The notes below the pieces were generated by a model, which did not search any database, had not been told where the DNA came from, and was given only the letters and a program-made list of their open reading frames with translations. From the NCBI GenBank assembly GCA_035292605.1, contig DATDPT010000006.1, positions 1-52,365 of the forward strand: a stretch of DNA of 52,365 nt, in the 5' to 3' direction. Below are positions 1-7,992 of this stretch, piece after piece (positions within the stretch are counted from its first letter, which is position 1; each line of letters begins with the position of its first letter). This DNA is from JALYNX01 sp035292605. Its GTDB lineage: Bacteria; Actinomycetota; Acidimicrobiia; Spongiisociales; ZC4RG35. The position numbers and the translations under genes are program-made.

Positions 1-501
1 GAGGAAGTTGAAGCTTCCGGGCCCACCTCCGAGTGGGAGGTTCCCGTCGACCCCTCCGATGCCGTCGGCACCGATCGGGGCCACGGTCGTCCCGAAGATG
101 AAGGTCGAATAGAGGAAGATCCCACCAAAGAAGAAGATCCACCACGAGAGAGCGTTCAGCCGCGGGAAGGCCACATCCCGGGCTCCGATCATCAGCGGGA
201 GCAGGTAATTCATGAACGCCGCCGACGCCGGCATCACGAAGAGGAAGATCATGGTGGTGCCATGCATCGTGAACAAGGCGTTGTAGGCGCCGGCGGTGAG
301 GAACTCGGAGTTGGCCTGCGCCAGCTGAATCCGGAGCAACAGGGCCTCCATCCCTCCGATGATGAAGAAGGTGAAAGCCGCGTAGCCGTACATGATGCCG
401 ATGCGCTTGTGATCGACGGTCGTCACCCACGACCAGATCCCGGTCTTCGCCGACGGCCGGCGGAAGATCGTGGTCTGCGGGCGCTCGGCGGTAGCTGTCA
501 T
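1..501 (-). CDS. ctaD: Cytochrome c oxidase subunit I, N-terminal part (cut by window edge)
   Basis: Catalytic heme-copper subunit of the aa3-type terminal oxidase, a polytopic membrane protein that reduces O2 and pumps protons. Only the first 167 residues are in the window; the rest lies before position 1. Visible marks are the conserved VDHKRIGIMY stretch at residues 29-38 just before the first membrane helix, and FTMHGTTMIFL around residues 77-87, whose His80 is the expected low-spin heme ligand. The ATG at 501 overlaps the ctaC stop by four bases (ATGA), so the two subunits should be translationally coupled. Family identification is certain from these motifs; the C-terminal metal-site residues cannot be checked here. 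Confidence 0.95.
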   Translation of the reverse strand, partial: MTATAERPQTTIFRRPSAKTGIWSWVTTVDHKRIGIMYGYAAFTFFIIGGMEALLLRIQLAQANSEFLTAGAYNALFTMHGTTMIFLFVMPASAAFMNYLLPLMIGARDVAFPRLNALSWWIFFFGGIFLYSTFIFGTTVAPIGADGIGGVDGNLPLGGGPGSFNFL

Positions 502-1556
502 TGGTTGCTCTCCAGCCAGATGATCAGGTCGTCGATCTCCTGTTCGGTCAGGGCCAGGTTGGGCATGAAGCTACCGGGCTTGTAGGACGGCGGATCCGAG
601 AGCCATTCTTTGAGCGCCTCCTCCCGGGTCTGGCCCTCGCCGGGGAGGGTGGCCCCTGCGAAGACGTTCCGCGAGGCGAAATGGGTGAGCTCGGGGCCGG
701 AGAAGGCATCGTCGCGAACGAGGTTCGAGGCCGTCTCGTCATCGAAGCGCACGGTGTGACATTGGGTGCAGCCCCTGCCCAGGAATACCTGGTACCCGTC
801 GTATTCGGGGGTGCCCTCGGCGGGGAGCGGGGTCGGCTCCGCCTGGTCGACAAGCCATGCCTCGTATTCGGCCGGGGAAAGGGCTTGGACCCGGGCCCGC
901 ATCAGGGAGTGGGAGAGGCCACAGAACTCGGCGCAATGCCCCCAAAACTCCCCGGGGTCATCGGCCTGAAGCCGAAGCTGGGTGGTCTGGCCCGGGATCA
1001 GATAGCGCTTGCCGTTGAGGGCAGGGATCCAGAAGTTGTGGATCACGTCCTCGGAGGTCAGGTTGGCGCAAACCTCCTGACCAGCCGGGATGACCATCAC
1101 GTTGGCCGTGGCGACACCGGCGTCGGGGTAGCGGTACTCGAACCACCACTGATGCCCGATCACGTCGATCTCGATGGCGCCCTCGCCGCATTCGGTGAGG
1201 TCGAAGACGGCCGCTGTGGTTGGGACTGCGATCCCGGCCAGGATCAGAGCGGGGATCACGGTCCACAGCACCTCGAGTTTGGGGCTCCCGTGAAGCTGTT
1301 TGGCCTCCTTGACGCCCTCCCGGTCCCGAAATAGGAAGACCGCAACCAAGATCGCCGCCTGAACCAGGACGAAGACCGCGGTCGCGATCCAGAACACCGG
1401 CCAGAACAGGTCATCCTCGCGTTGGGCGAAAGGCCCCTTGGGGTCCAGCGCGGTGAGTGGGGCGTCCTCGATCTCGATCAGCGAACAGGCGCTGAGAGCA
1501 AGGGCCGACCCGACCACTATGCCGAGGCGTGCCAGACGTTGACGGGACCGGGCCAT
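498..1556 (-). CDS. ctaC: Cytochrome c oxidase subunit II with fused C-terminal cytochrome c domain (caa3-type)
   Basis: Lipoprotein-like subunit II of 352 residues that takes electrons from cytochrome c and passes them to CuA. Order: lipobox LSAC with Cys24, two membrane helices (about 52-76 and 96-118), a cupredoxin CuA domain with His173, Cys208, Glu210, Cys212, His216 and Met219, then a short cytochrome c domain with CTQCH at 263-267 and a likely axial Met331. The heme domain makes this a caa3-like oxidase. The frame stays open upstream to 1829, but the ATG at 1556 gives a signal peptide directly, so it was chosen. It is followed without a gap by ctaD. Assembly factors (ctaB and a thioredoxin-fold lipoprotein) lie 3-5 kb away. 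Confidence 0.95.
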   Translation of the reverse strand: MARSRQRLARLGIVVGSALALSACSLIEIEDAPLTALDPKGPFAQREDDLFWPVFWIATAVFVLVQAAILVAVFLFRDREGVKEAKQLHGSPKLEVLWTVIPALILAGIAVPTTAAVFDLTECGEGAIEIDVIGHQWWFEYRYPDAGVATANVMVIPAGQEVCANLTSEDVIHNFWIPALNGKRYLIPGQTTQLRLQADDPGEFWGHCAEFCGLSHSLMRARVQALSPAEYEAWLVDQAEPTPLPAEGTPEYDGYQVFLGRGCTQCHTVRFDDETASNLVRDDAFSGPELTHFASRNVFAGATLPGEGQTREEALKEWLSDPPSYKPGSFMPNLALTEQEIDDLIIWLESNQ

Positions 1557-1606
1557 CGGGTCGGCATCATACGGACCTAGGCAACCACCGACCAACTTCC
1601 GCTTTT

Positions 1607-1635
1607 CCCCCCAGGAACGGAGTGACGTTGGGGGG
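1607..1635. promoter_or_regulatory. GC-rich hairpin in the ctaC leader region
   Basis: Six Cs at 1607-1612 can pair with six Gs at 1630-1635, enclosing AACG/CGTT. It lies 51-79 bases upstream of the ctaC start, on the strand-symmetric leader. No U tract follows it on the minus strand, so it is not a normal terminator. A role in ctaC mRNA is inference only. Confidence 0.3.
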
Positions 1636-1731
1636 AGTAGCCGTCGGAGACGGTCACCGGGAACCGCCATTGCGTCCTCGGCCGGCTCTCGGCAACCTGT
1701 CTTGCGATGTCGGCGATGATCGCCGATCCAA

Positions 1732-1762
1732 ATATATGCATATATGCCAGCACGTTCATATA
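1732..1762. promoter_or_regulatory. AT-rich palindromic operator for the SmtB-like repressor
   Basis: Positions 1732-1745 form a perfect 14-bp palindrome (ATATATGCATATAT). A second symmetric pair, TATATG at 1741-1746 and CATATA at 1757-1762, overlaps it. This AT-rich patch in GC-rich DNA ends 13 bases before the repressor start. ArsR/SmtB zinc sensors typically bind imperfect ATATGAA/TTCATAT-like inverted repeats at this position, so autoregulation by the downstream gene is the natural reading. Binding itself is inferred. Confidence 0.65.
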
Positions 1763-1775
1763 ACCTGGGCTGGTT

Positions 1776-2165
1776 ATGTCCGATGTGATCCCAATGCCCG
1801 ATGAGGCTTGTGAGGTGCGGATGGTCCACCCGGACCGAGTAGCGGCGGGCCGCGCCGAGCTGTTATCGATCGAGCACGCAACGGAGTTGGCCGACCGATT
1901 CAAGTTGCTCGCCGATCCTGGTCGGTTGCGAATGATCTACGCCTTGTTGGAGTCGGGTGAGCTTTGTGTGTGTGATCTGGCAGCCACCGTCGAGGCGTCG
2001 GAGTCGGCGACCAGCCACCAACTACGCCAACTGCGCCTGGCTGGTCTGGTCCGCTCTCGCAAGGAGGGTCGCACCGTCTACTACCGGGTGGACGACACCC
2101 ATGTCCGTCTCCTCCTCGACGTGGCCGTCGAGCACTACCTGCACGGACACGAAGACCGGCTGTGA
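1776..2165 (+). CDS. ArsR/SmtB-family metal-sensing repressor
   Basis: Winged-helix repressor of 129 residues, the usual ArsR length. The metal sites can be read directly: a CVC motif (Cys64, Cys66) in the alpha-3 helix as in CadC/ArsR-type sensors, with an extra N-terminal Cys12, and an alpha-5 pattern Asp107-x-His109-x10-His120-x2-His123 that matches the zinc site of SmtB/CzrA. The recognition helix lies around residues 75-90. Having both site types suggests a Zn/Cd/Co-responsive protein. Its stop overlaps the GTG of the CDF efflux gene (GTGA), giving the classic repressor-exporter operon. The palindromic operator upstream supports autoregulation. Which metal is sensed cannot be decided from sequence. 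Confidence 0.9.
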   Translation: MSDVIPMPDEACEVRMVHPDRVAAGRAELLSIEHATELADRFKLLADPGRLRMIYALLESGELCVCDLAATVEASESATSHQLRQLRLAGLVRSRKEGRTVYYRVDDTHVRLLLDVAVEHYLHGHEDRL

Positions 2166-3070
2166 GCAGCGAACCCTCCCACCTCCCATCTACCCGAGCA
2201 GGCACCCGCTACAAGCGCCGGCTGGTGTGGGTGTTCGGTCTGGTCCTGGGATTCATGGTGGCCGAAGTCGTTGCAGGAGTCTTCACCAACTCCTTGGCAT
2301 TGCTTTCCGATGCTGGGCACATGGCCACTGACGCCCTCGGCTTGGGTATGGCCTTGGCAGCCATCGTGGCCGCCGATCGGGTTGGCCACACAGGTCAGCG
2401 CACCTACGGGCTTTACCGTCTCGAGATTCTCGCCGCCCTCGCCAATGCGGTTCTTCTCTTCGCAGTGGCCGGGTTCGTCCTCTACGAGGCGTTCCAGCGT
2501 TTCCAAGAACCTCCTGAGATTCTCTCCGGTCCGATGTTGGCGGTCGCCGTCCTGGGTCTGGGGGTGAATCTTCTCGGCTGGAGACTTCTCCGCGACGGAG
2601 CAGAGCAGTCGATCAACGTCGAGGGCGCTTACCTGGAGGTGATCGCTGACCTGGTCGGCTCGGTCGGTGTGGTTGTCGCCGCCCTCATCATTCTGTTCAC
2701 CAGCTGGACTTACGCCGACCCACTATTCGGGGCAGCTATCGGACTATTCATTCTGCCCCGGGCGTGGAAATTGGGGAAACGGGCAGTACGCATCCTGGTC
2801 CAGGCTGCCCCAGAAGGGCTTGATCTAGCGCAACTGCGTCAGCGGCTCGAACTCATTGAGGACGTCATAGACGTACACGACCTTCATGTCTGGACGCTCA
2901 CCTCGGACATGGAGGTTGCTTCGGTCCACCTCATGACCTCCACAAACGCGGATACCCAGAAGATCCTCAGCCTGGCTCAAAACGTGCTGCGAGACGAATA
3001 CAAGGTCGGCCATGCCACGCTCCAAGTCGAACCGGAAACCCAGGAGGGATGTGCGGAGCTCACATGGTGA
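2162..3070 (+). CDS. CDF-family cation efflux transporter (CzcD/ZitB-like)
   Basis: Six-helix cation diffusion facilitator, 302 residues, expected to export Zn2+ or a similar metal by proton antiport. Helix 2 carries the metal pair His53-x3-Asp57 in SDAGHMATD. Helix 5 has Glu159-x3-Asp163, where ZitB/CzcD proteins usually have His-x3-Asp; that His-to-Glu change could alter metal choice. The cytoplasmic domain starts with DVHDLHVWT (237-245) and ends near 290. The GTG start at 2162 overlaps the repressor stop by four bases, so expression should follow metal-dependent derepression. A second, different CDF gene lies 0.4 kb downstream on the other strand. Confidence 0.93.
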   Translation: MSSEPSHLPSTRAGTRYKRRLVWVFGLVLGFMVAEVVAGVFTNSLALLSDAGHMATDALGLGMALAAIVAADRVGHTGQRTYGLYRLEILAALANAVLLFAVAGFVLYEAFQRFQEPPEILSGPMLAVAVLGLGVNLLGWRLLRDGAEQSINVEGAYLEVIADLVGSVGVVVAALIILFTSWTYADPLFGAAIGLFILPRAWKLGKRAVRILVQAAPEGLDLAQLRQRLELIEDVIDVHDLHVWTLTSDMEVASVHLMTSTNADTQKILSLAQNVLRDEYKVGHATLQVEPETQEGCAELTW

Positions 3071-3154
3071 AACCATGGCAAAGAGCGCCGACGAACGAGG
3101 AGACGGTCGGTGACGGGCATCCGACACGCAAGTCACGCTGAGTAGATTCAGCTG

Positions 3155-3496
3155 ATGTCTGTCATCCGTTCCATCAGTCTTTTCGTTGCAGCCGCTCTCG
3201 CTGAGATAGGCGGCGCATATCTGATCTGGCAGGGAGTCCGCCAGCGACGCGGAGTGTGGTTCGTCCTCGCCGGAATCGTCGCCCTCGGCATCTACGGGTT
3301 GGTCGCGACCCTCCAAACCAGCCCACACTTCGGACGGATACTCGCCGCCTACGGAGGAGTCTTCGTCGTCGGCTCGCTCGCCTGGGGTGTTGTCTTCGAC
3401 CGATTCCATCCCGACCGCTATGACCTGATCGGTGCGATCATCTGCGTGATCGGGGTGGCCACAATCATGTACGCGCCCCGAAGCGGACTTACTTGA
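3155..3496 (+). CDS. UPF0060/YnfA-like small membrane protein
   Basis: Protein of 113 residues made of four hydrophobic helices, the size and pattern of the YnfA (UPF0060) family. Diagnostic stretches are AEIGGAYLIWQ near residues 16-26 and AAYGGVFVVGSLAWG near 64-78, with a closing DLIGAIICVIGV helix. YnfA is related to small multidrug resistance exporters, and family members have been linked to drug or metal resistance. Its placement between two CDF pumps fits a metal or cation stress locus. It begins 84 bases after the first CDF gene and its 3' end overlaps the convergent second CDF gene by eight bases. Function here is inferred. Confidence 0.88.
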   Translation: MSVIRSISLFVAAALAEIGGAYLIWQGVRQRRGVWFVLAGIVALGIYGLVATLQTSPHFGRILAAYGGVFVVGSLAWGVVFDRFHPDRYDLIGAIICVIGVATIMYAPRSGLT

Positions 3497-4523
3497 GTTG
3501 GGGATCGGGGCTAGAACCGCCACCCTCTGCTCGCCGGTCCGCCCGCCGGTGGTGGGCTGTTGAGTCGTGAGAGTCGACCACGCCATGTGGCTCGACGTGG
3601 ATCACCGCCGAAATGGGAAAGCTGAACCTGTGATGCAGCGCGTGCTCGACTTCGTGGGCCGTGTCGTGGCCGACCTCGACGGTGAGATCGGGATCGACCG
3701 CAATGGACGCCGAGATGTGTAGCTCATGGCCGTGCCACCGCATCTGCAGATTGCTGATGCTTCGGACACCTGAGACTTCCCGGATCGTGTCAGCGACCTG
3801 CTCGACTGACTCAGGTTCGATCCCATCGAGAAGACGACGGGCCACACGACGAGCCGAACGAACCAGCAGCCAAAGAATCAAAGCCCCCACGACTAGCCCT
3901 GCCACCGGATCGACCCAGACCGCACCAAGGCCCGCCCCGATACCTGCAGCGACCACAGCCAACGAAGTTATAGCGTCGGCGCGCGCATGGCGGCCATCTG
4001 TCTCCAAGGCTTCGGAACCGATCTCACGACCGACCCGAATCCGGTACCGAGCGACCCACTCGTTACCCACCACTCCAACGACGCCAGCTGCTATTACCCA
4101 AGAAAAATGGTCGATGGGTCGAGGCTCGATAAGCCGACCTATCGACTCCCAGATCACCAGGGCCGCAGACGCACCAATCGCGACCACGATCAGCAGACCG
4201 GCCAAATCCTCGACCCGATTGAAGCCATAGGTGTAGCTCCGAGTCGGTCTCCTTCGGCCCACCCCGAACGCCACCCACAACGGGATCGAGGTCAAGGCGT
4301 CGGTCAGGTTGTGCAGTGTGTCGGAGAGCAACGCCACCGAACCGGAGAAGACGACGATCGCCGCCTGAATCGCCGCGGTACCTCCCAAAACGAACAGCGC
4401 CACTTTCGTAGCCCGAATCCCCGCCGCGCCAGAGTCCAACACGCCGGCATCCACAACTCCGTGATCGCGGTCGTGACTCACCGAATGTCCTACCCGATGT
4501 CGCAGCGAACCCCAGAAACCCAT
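3489..4523 (-). CDS. CDF-family cation efflux transporter (FieF/YiiP-like)
   Basis: Second cation diffusion facilitator, 344 residues. Helix 2 contains SDTLHNLTD (68-75) with His71-x3-Asp75, and helix 5 contains DGRHARAD with His179-x3-Asp183, so unlike its neighbour it keeps the common His/Asp pair in both helices. The N-terminus (about 1-30) and the last 30 residues are His/Asp-rich and may bind metal before transport. The cytoplasmic domain spans about 235-315. It is transcribed towards ynfA, with tail overlap at 3489-3496, so it is not in the repressor operon. Export of Zn, Fe or Cd is expected; the substrate is not determined. Confidence 0.9.
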   Translation of the reverse strand: MGFWGSLRHRVGHSVSHDRDHGVVDAGVLDSGAAGIRATKVALFVLGGTAAIQAAIVVFSGSVALLSDTLHNLTDALTSIPLWVAFGVGRRRPTRSYTYGFNRVEDLAGLLIVVAIGASAALVIWESIGRLIEPRPIDHFSWVIAAGVVGVVGNEWVARYRIRVGREIGSEALETDGRHARADAITSLAVVAAGIGAGLGAVWVDPVAGLVVGALILWLLVRSARRVARRLLDGIEPESVEQVADTIREVSGVRSISNLQMRWHGHELHISASIAVDPDLTVEVGHDTAHEVEHALHHRFSFPISAVIHVEPHGVVDSHDSTAHHRRADRRAEGGGSSPDPQLK

Positions 4524-4637
4524 ATGCCCGACGAAGGTAGATGGCCACCTCCATCAAGGGAAGTCGCCAGCGGATCGCAACAAGGCGATGAACGGAACCT
4601 TCCCAGGCGGGCAACACCTTTCACGCCTGCCCGACCC

Positions 4638-4658
4638 GTATGGGGAAAGATCCCATAC
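4638..4658. other. 7-bp inverted repeat in the gap between cdf2 and the lipoprotein gene
   Basis: GTATGGG (4638-4644) and CCCATAC (4652-4658) form a perfect 7-bp stem with a 7-base loop. It lies 60 bases past the stop of the minus-strand lipoprotein gene. No T tract follows on either strand, so a terminator role is doubtful. Confidence 0.3.
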
Positions 4659-4717
4659 CCCGGTTCGATGATTCCTTCAATGACGTGGGCGACCGAAGGA
4701 GTGTCGACCAGTCCCCT

Positions 4718-5557
4718 TCAGGGGGCGACAGCCTCGATCGCCGAGTTGAGCTCCTCGTCACGTGCCGCACCTTCGAAAGAGGCGGTGACAGCACCGGAGC
4801 TGTCGACGACGAACACCCAAGGCTCGGAAGGCAGACCCCATTCGCCGACGGCCGCCACCAGGGTCAGCTTGCTCTGGTCGGTCACCTGGAGGTCTTCGTA
4901 GATCTCGACGTGGATGAAATCGACACCGGGATAGCTCTCGCGGAGGCTCTTGACCTGGTCCAGCAGGGGCCCACAAGTGGCACTGGCGCAGAAACCGGGA
5001 GTGGCGAAGACGATCACGACTGGGTTCCCCCCCGTCACCGCCTCGGCGACCGACAGTTGGTACATGGCGGGGTCAGGGTCAGGATCCGAGGTGATGAGGC
5101 CAAGGTCCGGGTAGTCGGCGGAAACCCGGGTCTCGGACAACGGAGCCGAATCACCTGCCCGGATGACTGACGGGTCGTCAACGGCCACCAAACCCATCGG
5201 GCCGGCGGTGGTGAAGCCTTCGGCGTCGATGGTCACTTGATAGGTGGCGGCCTCGGGGATCACCATCTGAGCGACATACAGGCCGCGGACATCCTCCACG
5301 GTCCACATGAACTCGGTGGGATAGGTCTCGATGGGAGCGCCGTTCTCGTCCCGAAGGGTGACCGTGGCTGTGTGGTCCGGGGAGGCCAGGTATTCGTTGG
5401 TCTCCTGGTTGATCAACGCGAACATGACCCGCTGCTCGCCCACTCCGATGCTGCCCGGCGACGAGGCAACGATGCCAAATGGCGTCCCCCCTCCTTCGGA
5501 GGAGCAGGCGCCGAGTAGAACCAGCATCCCGGCCAGCACGGGCAGTACGCGTCTCAT
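4718..5557 (-). CDS. Thioredoxin-fold lipoprotein with a CxxxxC motif, linked to heme O synthase
   Basis: Exported lipoprotein of 279 residues: signal peptide with lipobox LGAC (Cys18), an Ig-like beta-rich region about 35-125 and a thioredoxin-like domain about 160-279. In that domain the redox motif is TPGFCASATCGP, with Cys190 and Cys195 separated by four residues rather than the CxxC of TlpA. This looks like the peroxiredoxin/Sco-like lipoproteins of actinobacteria. Its start overlaps the ctaB stop (ATGA), and it is last in a five-gene operon with heme O synthase, so a role in reducing or metallating the oxidase CuA site is plausible. That role is inference. Confidence 0.75.
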   Translation of the reverse strand: MRRVLPVLAGMLVLLGACSSEGGGTPFGIVASSPGSIGVGEQRVMFALINQETNEYLASPDHTATVTLRDENGAPIETYPTEFMWTVEDVRGLYVAQMVIPEAATYQVTIDAEGFTTAGPMGLVAVDDPSVIRAGDSAPLSETRVSADYPDLGLITSDPDPDPAMYQLSVAEAVTGGNPVVIVFATPGFCASATCGPLLDQVKSLRESYPGVDFIHVEIYEDLQVTDQSKLTLVAAVGEWGLPSEPWVFVVDSSGAVTASFEGAARDEELNSAIEAVAP

Positions 5558-6477
5558 CGGATCAGGACGTCCAACATCACCGAGGCGAAGAGCACAGCGA
5601 GATACACGGTCGAGGTGGTGAAGAGACGCATCGCCTCATCCGGGCGAAGATAGACCCTCCAGGAATCCCAGAGAAACCAGACACCAAGCCCGATGGCGGC
5701 CAGCAGATAGATCCAGCTCATCCCCGCCACCGGGACCAAGAGGAGGGTGACACCCACCATGAGGGCGGTGTAGAGGAGCATCTTTCTGGTCGTGGCCTCA
5801 ACGCCGACCACCACTGGAAGCATGGGAACCCCGGCCCGGGCGTAGTCCTCCCGGTAACGGATGGCGAGCGCCCAGAAGTGAGGGGGGGTCCAGTAAAAGA
5901 CGATCAAGAACAGCACCCAAGCCGGCAAGGCGACGCCGCCGGTGACCGCGGCCCAACCGACCAACACCGGAGCCGCCCCGGCCGCTCCCCCGATCACGAT
6001 GTTCTGGGTCGTCGTCCGCTTCAGCGCCACGGTGTAGACCAGGACATAGAAGAGAAGAGCGACGGTCGAGATGGAAGCGGCGAGGAGGTTGGTTGTGGCC
6101 CAGAGCCAGGCGAACCCGGCGATACCGAGGCAGATGCCGAAGATGAGGGCGTTGGCCGGGGCAACCTCACGTCGGGCCAGCGGCCGACCCCGGGTGCGTC
6201 GCATCACCTCGTCGATATCACGATCGAAGTAGTTGTTGAGCGCGTTGGCGCCGCCCGCCGACAGAGACCCCCCGATCAGGGTGGTGACCAGGATCCATGC
6301 CCCGGGCCAGGTCCCCGCCGCCAGCACCATCGCCGGCACCGTGGTGATCAGGAGCAACTCGATGATGCGTGGCTTGGTGAGCGCCAGGTAGGCGGTGAGG
6401 GTCGACCTGGTTCGGTCGACAGGCACCGAAACGACAACGTCGGGCGACGGAAACGACCCGGGAAGCTCAGTCGACAT
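5554..6477 (-). CDS. ctaB: Protoheme IX farnesyltransferase (heme O synthase)
   Basis: Polytopic UbiA-family prenyltransferase of 307 residues that adds farnesyl to heme b to make heme O, the precursor of heme A in the aa3/caa3 oxidase. The allylic diphosphate and Mg2+ motif NYFDRDIDEVMRRTRGRPL is at about residues 82-100, and the YWTPPHFWALAIRYREDY block specific to CtaB is near 195-212. Length is normal for the family. The ATG at 6477 lies 11 bases inside the preceding 56-residue gene, and its own stop overlaps the next gene, so the whole minus-strand block is one transcription unit. It should serve the ctaCD oxidase at the left edge. Confidence 0.96.
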   Translation of the reverse strand: MSTELPGSFPSPDVVVSVPVDRTRSTLTAYLALTKPRIIELLLITTVPAMVLAAGTWPGAWILVTTLIGGSLSAGGANALNNYFDRDIDEVMRRTRGRPLARREVAPANALIFGICLGIAGFAWLWATTNLLAASISTVALLFYVLVYTVALKRTTTQNIVIGGAAGAAPVLVGWAAVTGGVALPAWVLFLIVFYWTPPHFWALAIRYREDYARAGVPMLPVVVGVEATTRKMLLYTALMVGVTLLLVPVAGMSWIYLLAAIGLGVWFLWDSWRVYLRPDEAMRLFTTSTVYLAVLFASVMLDVLIR

Positions 6478-6637
6478 CGGGTGGCTCCGACGGCATGTTC
6501 TCCTGCAGTTTCTTCTCCTCAGCAGCCCGGCGCGCCCGGCGCTCCGCCCAGCGCAAAGACCAGATGGCAGCCAGGGCCGGGATCACGAAGACCCCGACCT
6601 CATCGATACCCCAGTAGTGGGCAAATATGAACATCAT
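6467..6637 (-). CDS. 56-residue single-pass membrane protein in the oxidase-assembly operon
   Basis: Small gene found by reading the gap between the membrane protein and ctaB. It encodes 56 residues: a hydrophobic first half (about 2-27, one membrane helix, including an Asp-Glu pair near 12-13), then a basic/acidic stretch rich in Arg, Ala and Glu (about 29-46) and an acidic tail. The ATG at 6637 overlaps the upstream stop by four bases and the TGA lies inside ctaB, exactly the packing seen across this operon, which argues for real translation. No known family is recognised. Small single-helix subunits are common in oxidase assembly, but a function is not claimed. Confidence 0.7.
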   Translation of the reverse strand: MMFIFAHYWGIDEVGVFVIPALAAIWSLRWAERRARRAAEEKKLQENMPSEPPDVD

Positions 6638-7992
6638 CCGGAAAGGACCAACAACCCGAGTGTGGTCAGGGCCACCATAAGGAGAAGCATCGCGTATTGA
6701 GAACGCACCGCGTCCGGCCCAAAGTCTCCCAGGGCCCGGTCGTGGGCCAGAACCACACCGGTCACGTGCCCGCTGACGATCACTGCCATCTGCAGGTACC
6801 AGATCGGCTCGCTGGCGGTGACAAAGAAATCAACCTTTCGATCGGCAGTGCCGAACAGGTCCCATCCCAGTGCGAACGGATCTGAGACCGCGGCGATCAA
6901 CTGCTGGCCTTCGAAGACGATCAACGTCAGGTAATGAGCCACGGCATAAGCGAGGGCAATCGGAACCAGGGTGTGGGCGAAGCGGATCGCCACCCGGCGG
7001 GCGGTCCAGCCGCCGCCGACCATTCGGGCTGCTGCCCATGAGGCAACCCAATAGGCAACACCGATCATGGTGACCGATCCCAGGAGAAGGAGCGTCGCCC
7101 CGAGCCTGGAGGCCGCCATCTCCCCGAACGCAGACCGAAACCAGGTGGTGCCTGAGGCGCCGTCGTAGGTGACGGTCCCGATGGCCACGCACACGAGGAT
7201 CGCCAAGCCGCGCCATTCGGGCAGGACGGTGAGCGCCCTGAGCCAGCCCCGCCACACCAGCCGGCCGTCCTCACGACGACCCAGCGGGGAGATCGAGGAG
7301 ATCATCCGGTTGTATGGAGTGAAGCCGTCGAATACGGCCAGCCCGGTCTCCCGCCCGGCGTAAGCCATCGCCACCAAGAGGGCGAGCGTGTAGGCCAAAG
7401 CGGCCCATCCCAGGGTCACCGGCGACCCGGAGCTGGGGTTGATCAACTCCAGCCAGGTGAAGGCCAGGAGCAGGGCCGCAGCAGGGAGGACACCGGCCCG
7501 ATCGAGCAGCCAGACCCGCTCGGCTCTTCCGATACCGAAGCTGCGGCCAAGGGCTCGCCAGGGGTTGATCTCGGTGTACCAGTCCCCTACAACCGCGCCG
7601 GCGAAGGGCACCACCAGCCAAAACACCACCCAAACCAGCACCGGGGCGATGGAAGGGCGCGTTGGGTCGGTGGTCAGTCCGAGAGCCGCCACCACCAGCT
7701 GCCCGATGACGAGGATGAGGCCGAGGACTCCGAATAACGGGAGCAAGCCGTTGCGGGAGATTGTCATCCTGGTCGGATCATGGCGAGGACCGCCCTGGAG
7801 CCGGGGCTCGGGCCAGAGCACAGCCAGCGCCACGAAGCTGGCGACGATGACGACACCGGCGGCCGCCACGAAATAGGACACCGGGACCGGAAGATCGAGA
7901 CGCCCCCCGATCCCGTGGGCGAGCGCCGGCACCGGATTGAGGAAGACAAACAGAAGAGCGCCTCCGAGGAGGCCGAAGCGCCGTCTCATCAA
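6634..7992 (-). CDS. Polytopic membrane protein of unknown function, actinobacterial family
   Basis: Protein of 452 residues with an N-terminal signal-like segment ending in PALAHG and about 10-12 hydrophobic helices. The start of the mature part, HGIGGRLDLPVPVSYF (about 26-41), is characteristic of a family often labelled 'fenitrothion hydrolase' in actinobacterial genomes; that label is a transferred name and hydrolase motifs are not visible. Conserved-looking His residues occur in helices near the C-terminus (RFAHT, AVAHYLT, VSGHVTG), which could bind heme or copper. It sits between the Thr-rich lipoprotein and ctaB with 4-base overlaps on both sides, which ties it to oxidase or copper assembly. 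Its role is inferred from context only. Confidence 0.7.
   Translation of the reverse strand: MMRRRFGLLGGALLFVFLNPVPALAHGIGGRLDLPVPVSYFVAAAGVVIVASFVALAVLWPEPRLQGGPRHDPTRMTISRNGLLPLFGVLGLILVIGQLVVAALGLTTDPTRPSIAPVLVWVVFWLVVPFAGAVVGDWYTEINPWRALGRSFGIGRAERVWLLDRAGVLPAAALLLAFTWLELINPSSGSPVTLGWAALAYTLALLVAMAYAGRETGLAVFDGFTPYNRMISSISPLGRREDGRLVWRGWLRALTVLPEWRGLAILVCVAIGTVTYDGASGTTWFRSAFGEMAASRLGATLLLLGSVTMIGVAYWVASWAAARMVGGGWTARRVAIRFAHTLVPIALAYAVAHYLTLIVFEGQQLIAAVSDPFALGWDLFGTADRKVDFFVTASEPIWYLQMAVIVSGHVTGVVLAHDRALGDFGPDAVRSQYAMLLLMVALTTLGLLVLSG

Noticed and set aside
1569..1586. Possible third copy of the 51-bp repeat (ATACGGACCT then CAACC)
   Set aside because: Only about 15 bases match and neither inverted end is present, so chance cannot be excluded.
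1607..1635. GC-rich hairpin as a terminator
   Set aside because: No U tract follows on the minus strand and on the plus strand the Ts precede the stem; kept only as a possible leader structure.
1557..1829. In-frame N-terminal extension of ctaC
   Set aside because: The extra residues have no signal-peptide or domain character and overlap the metal-regulator operator; the ATG at 1556 gives a normal lipoprotein signal.
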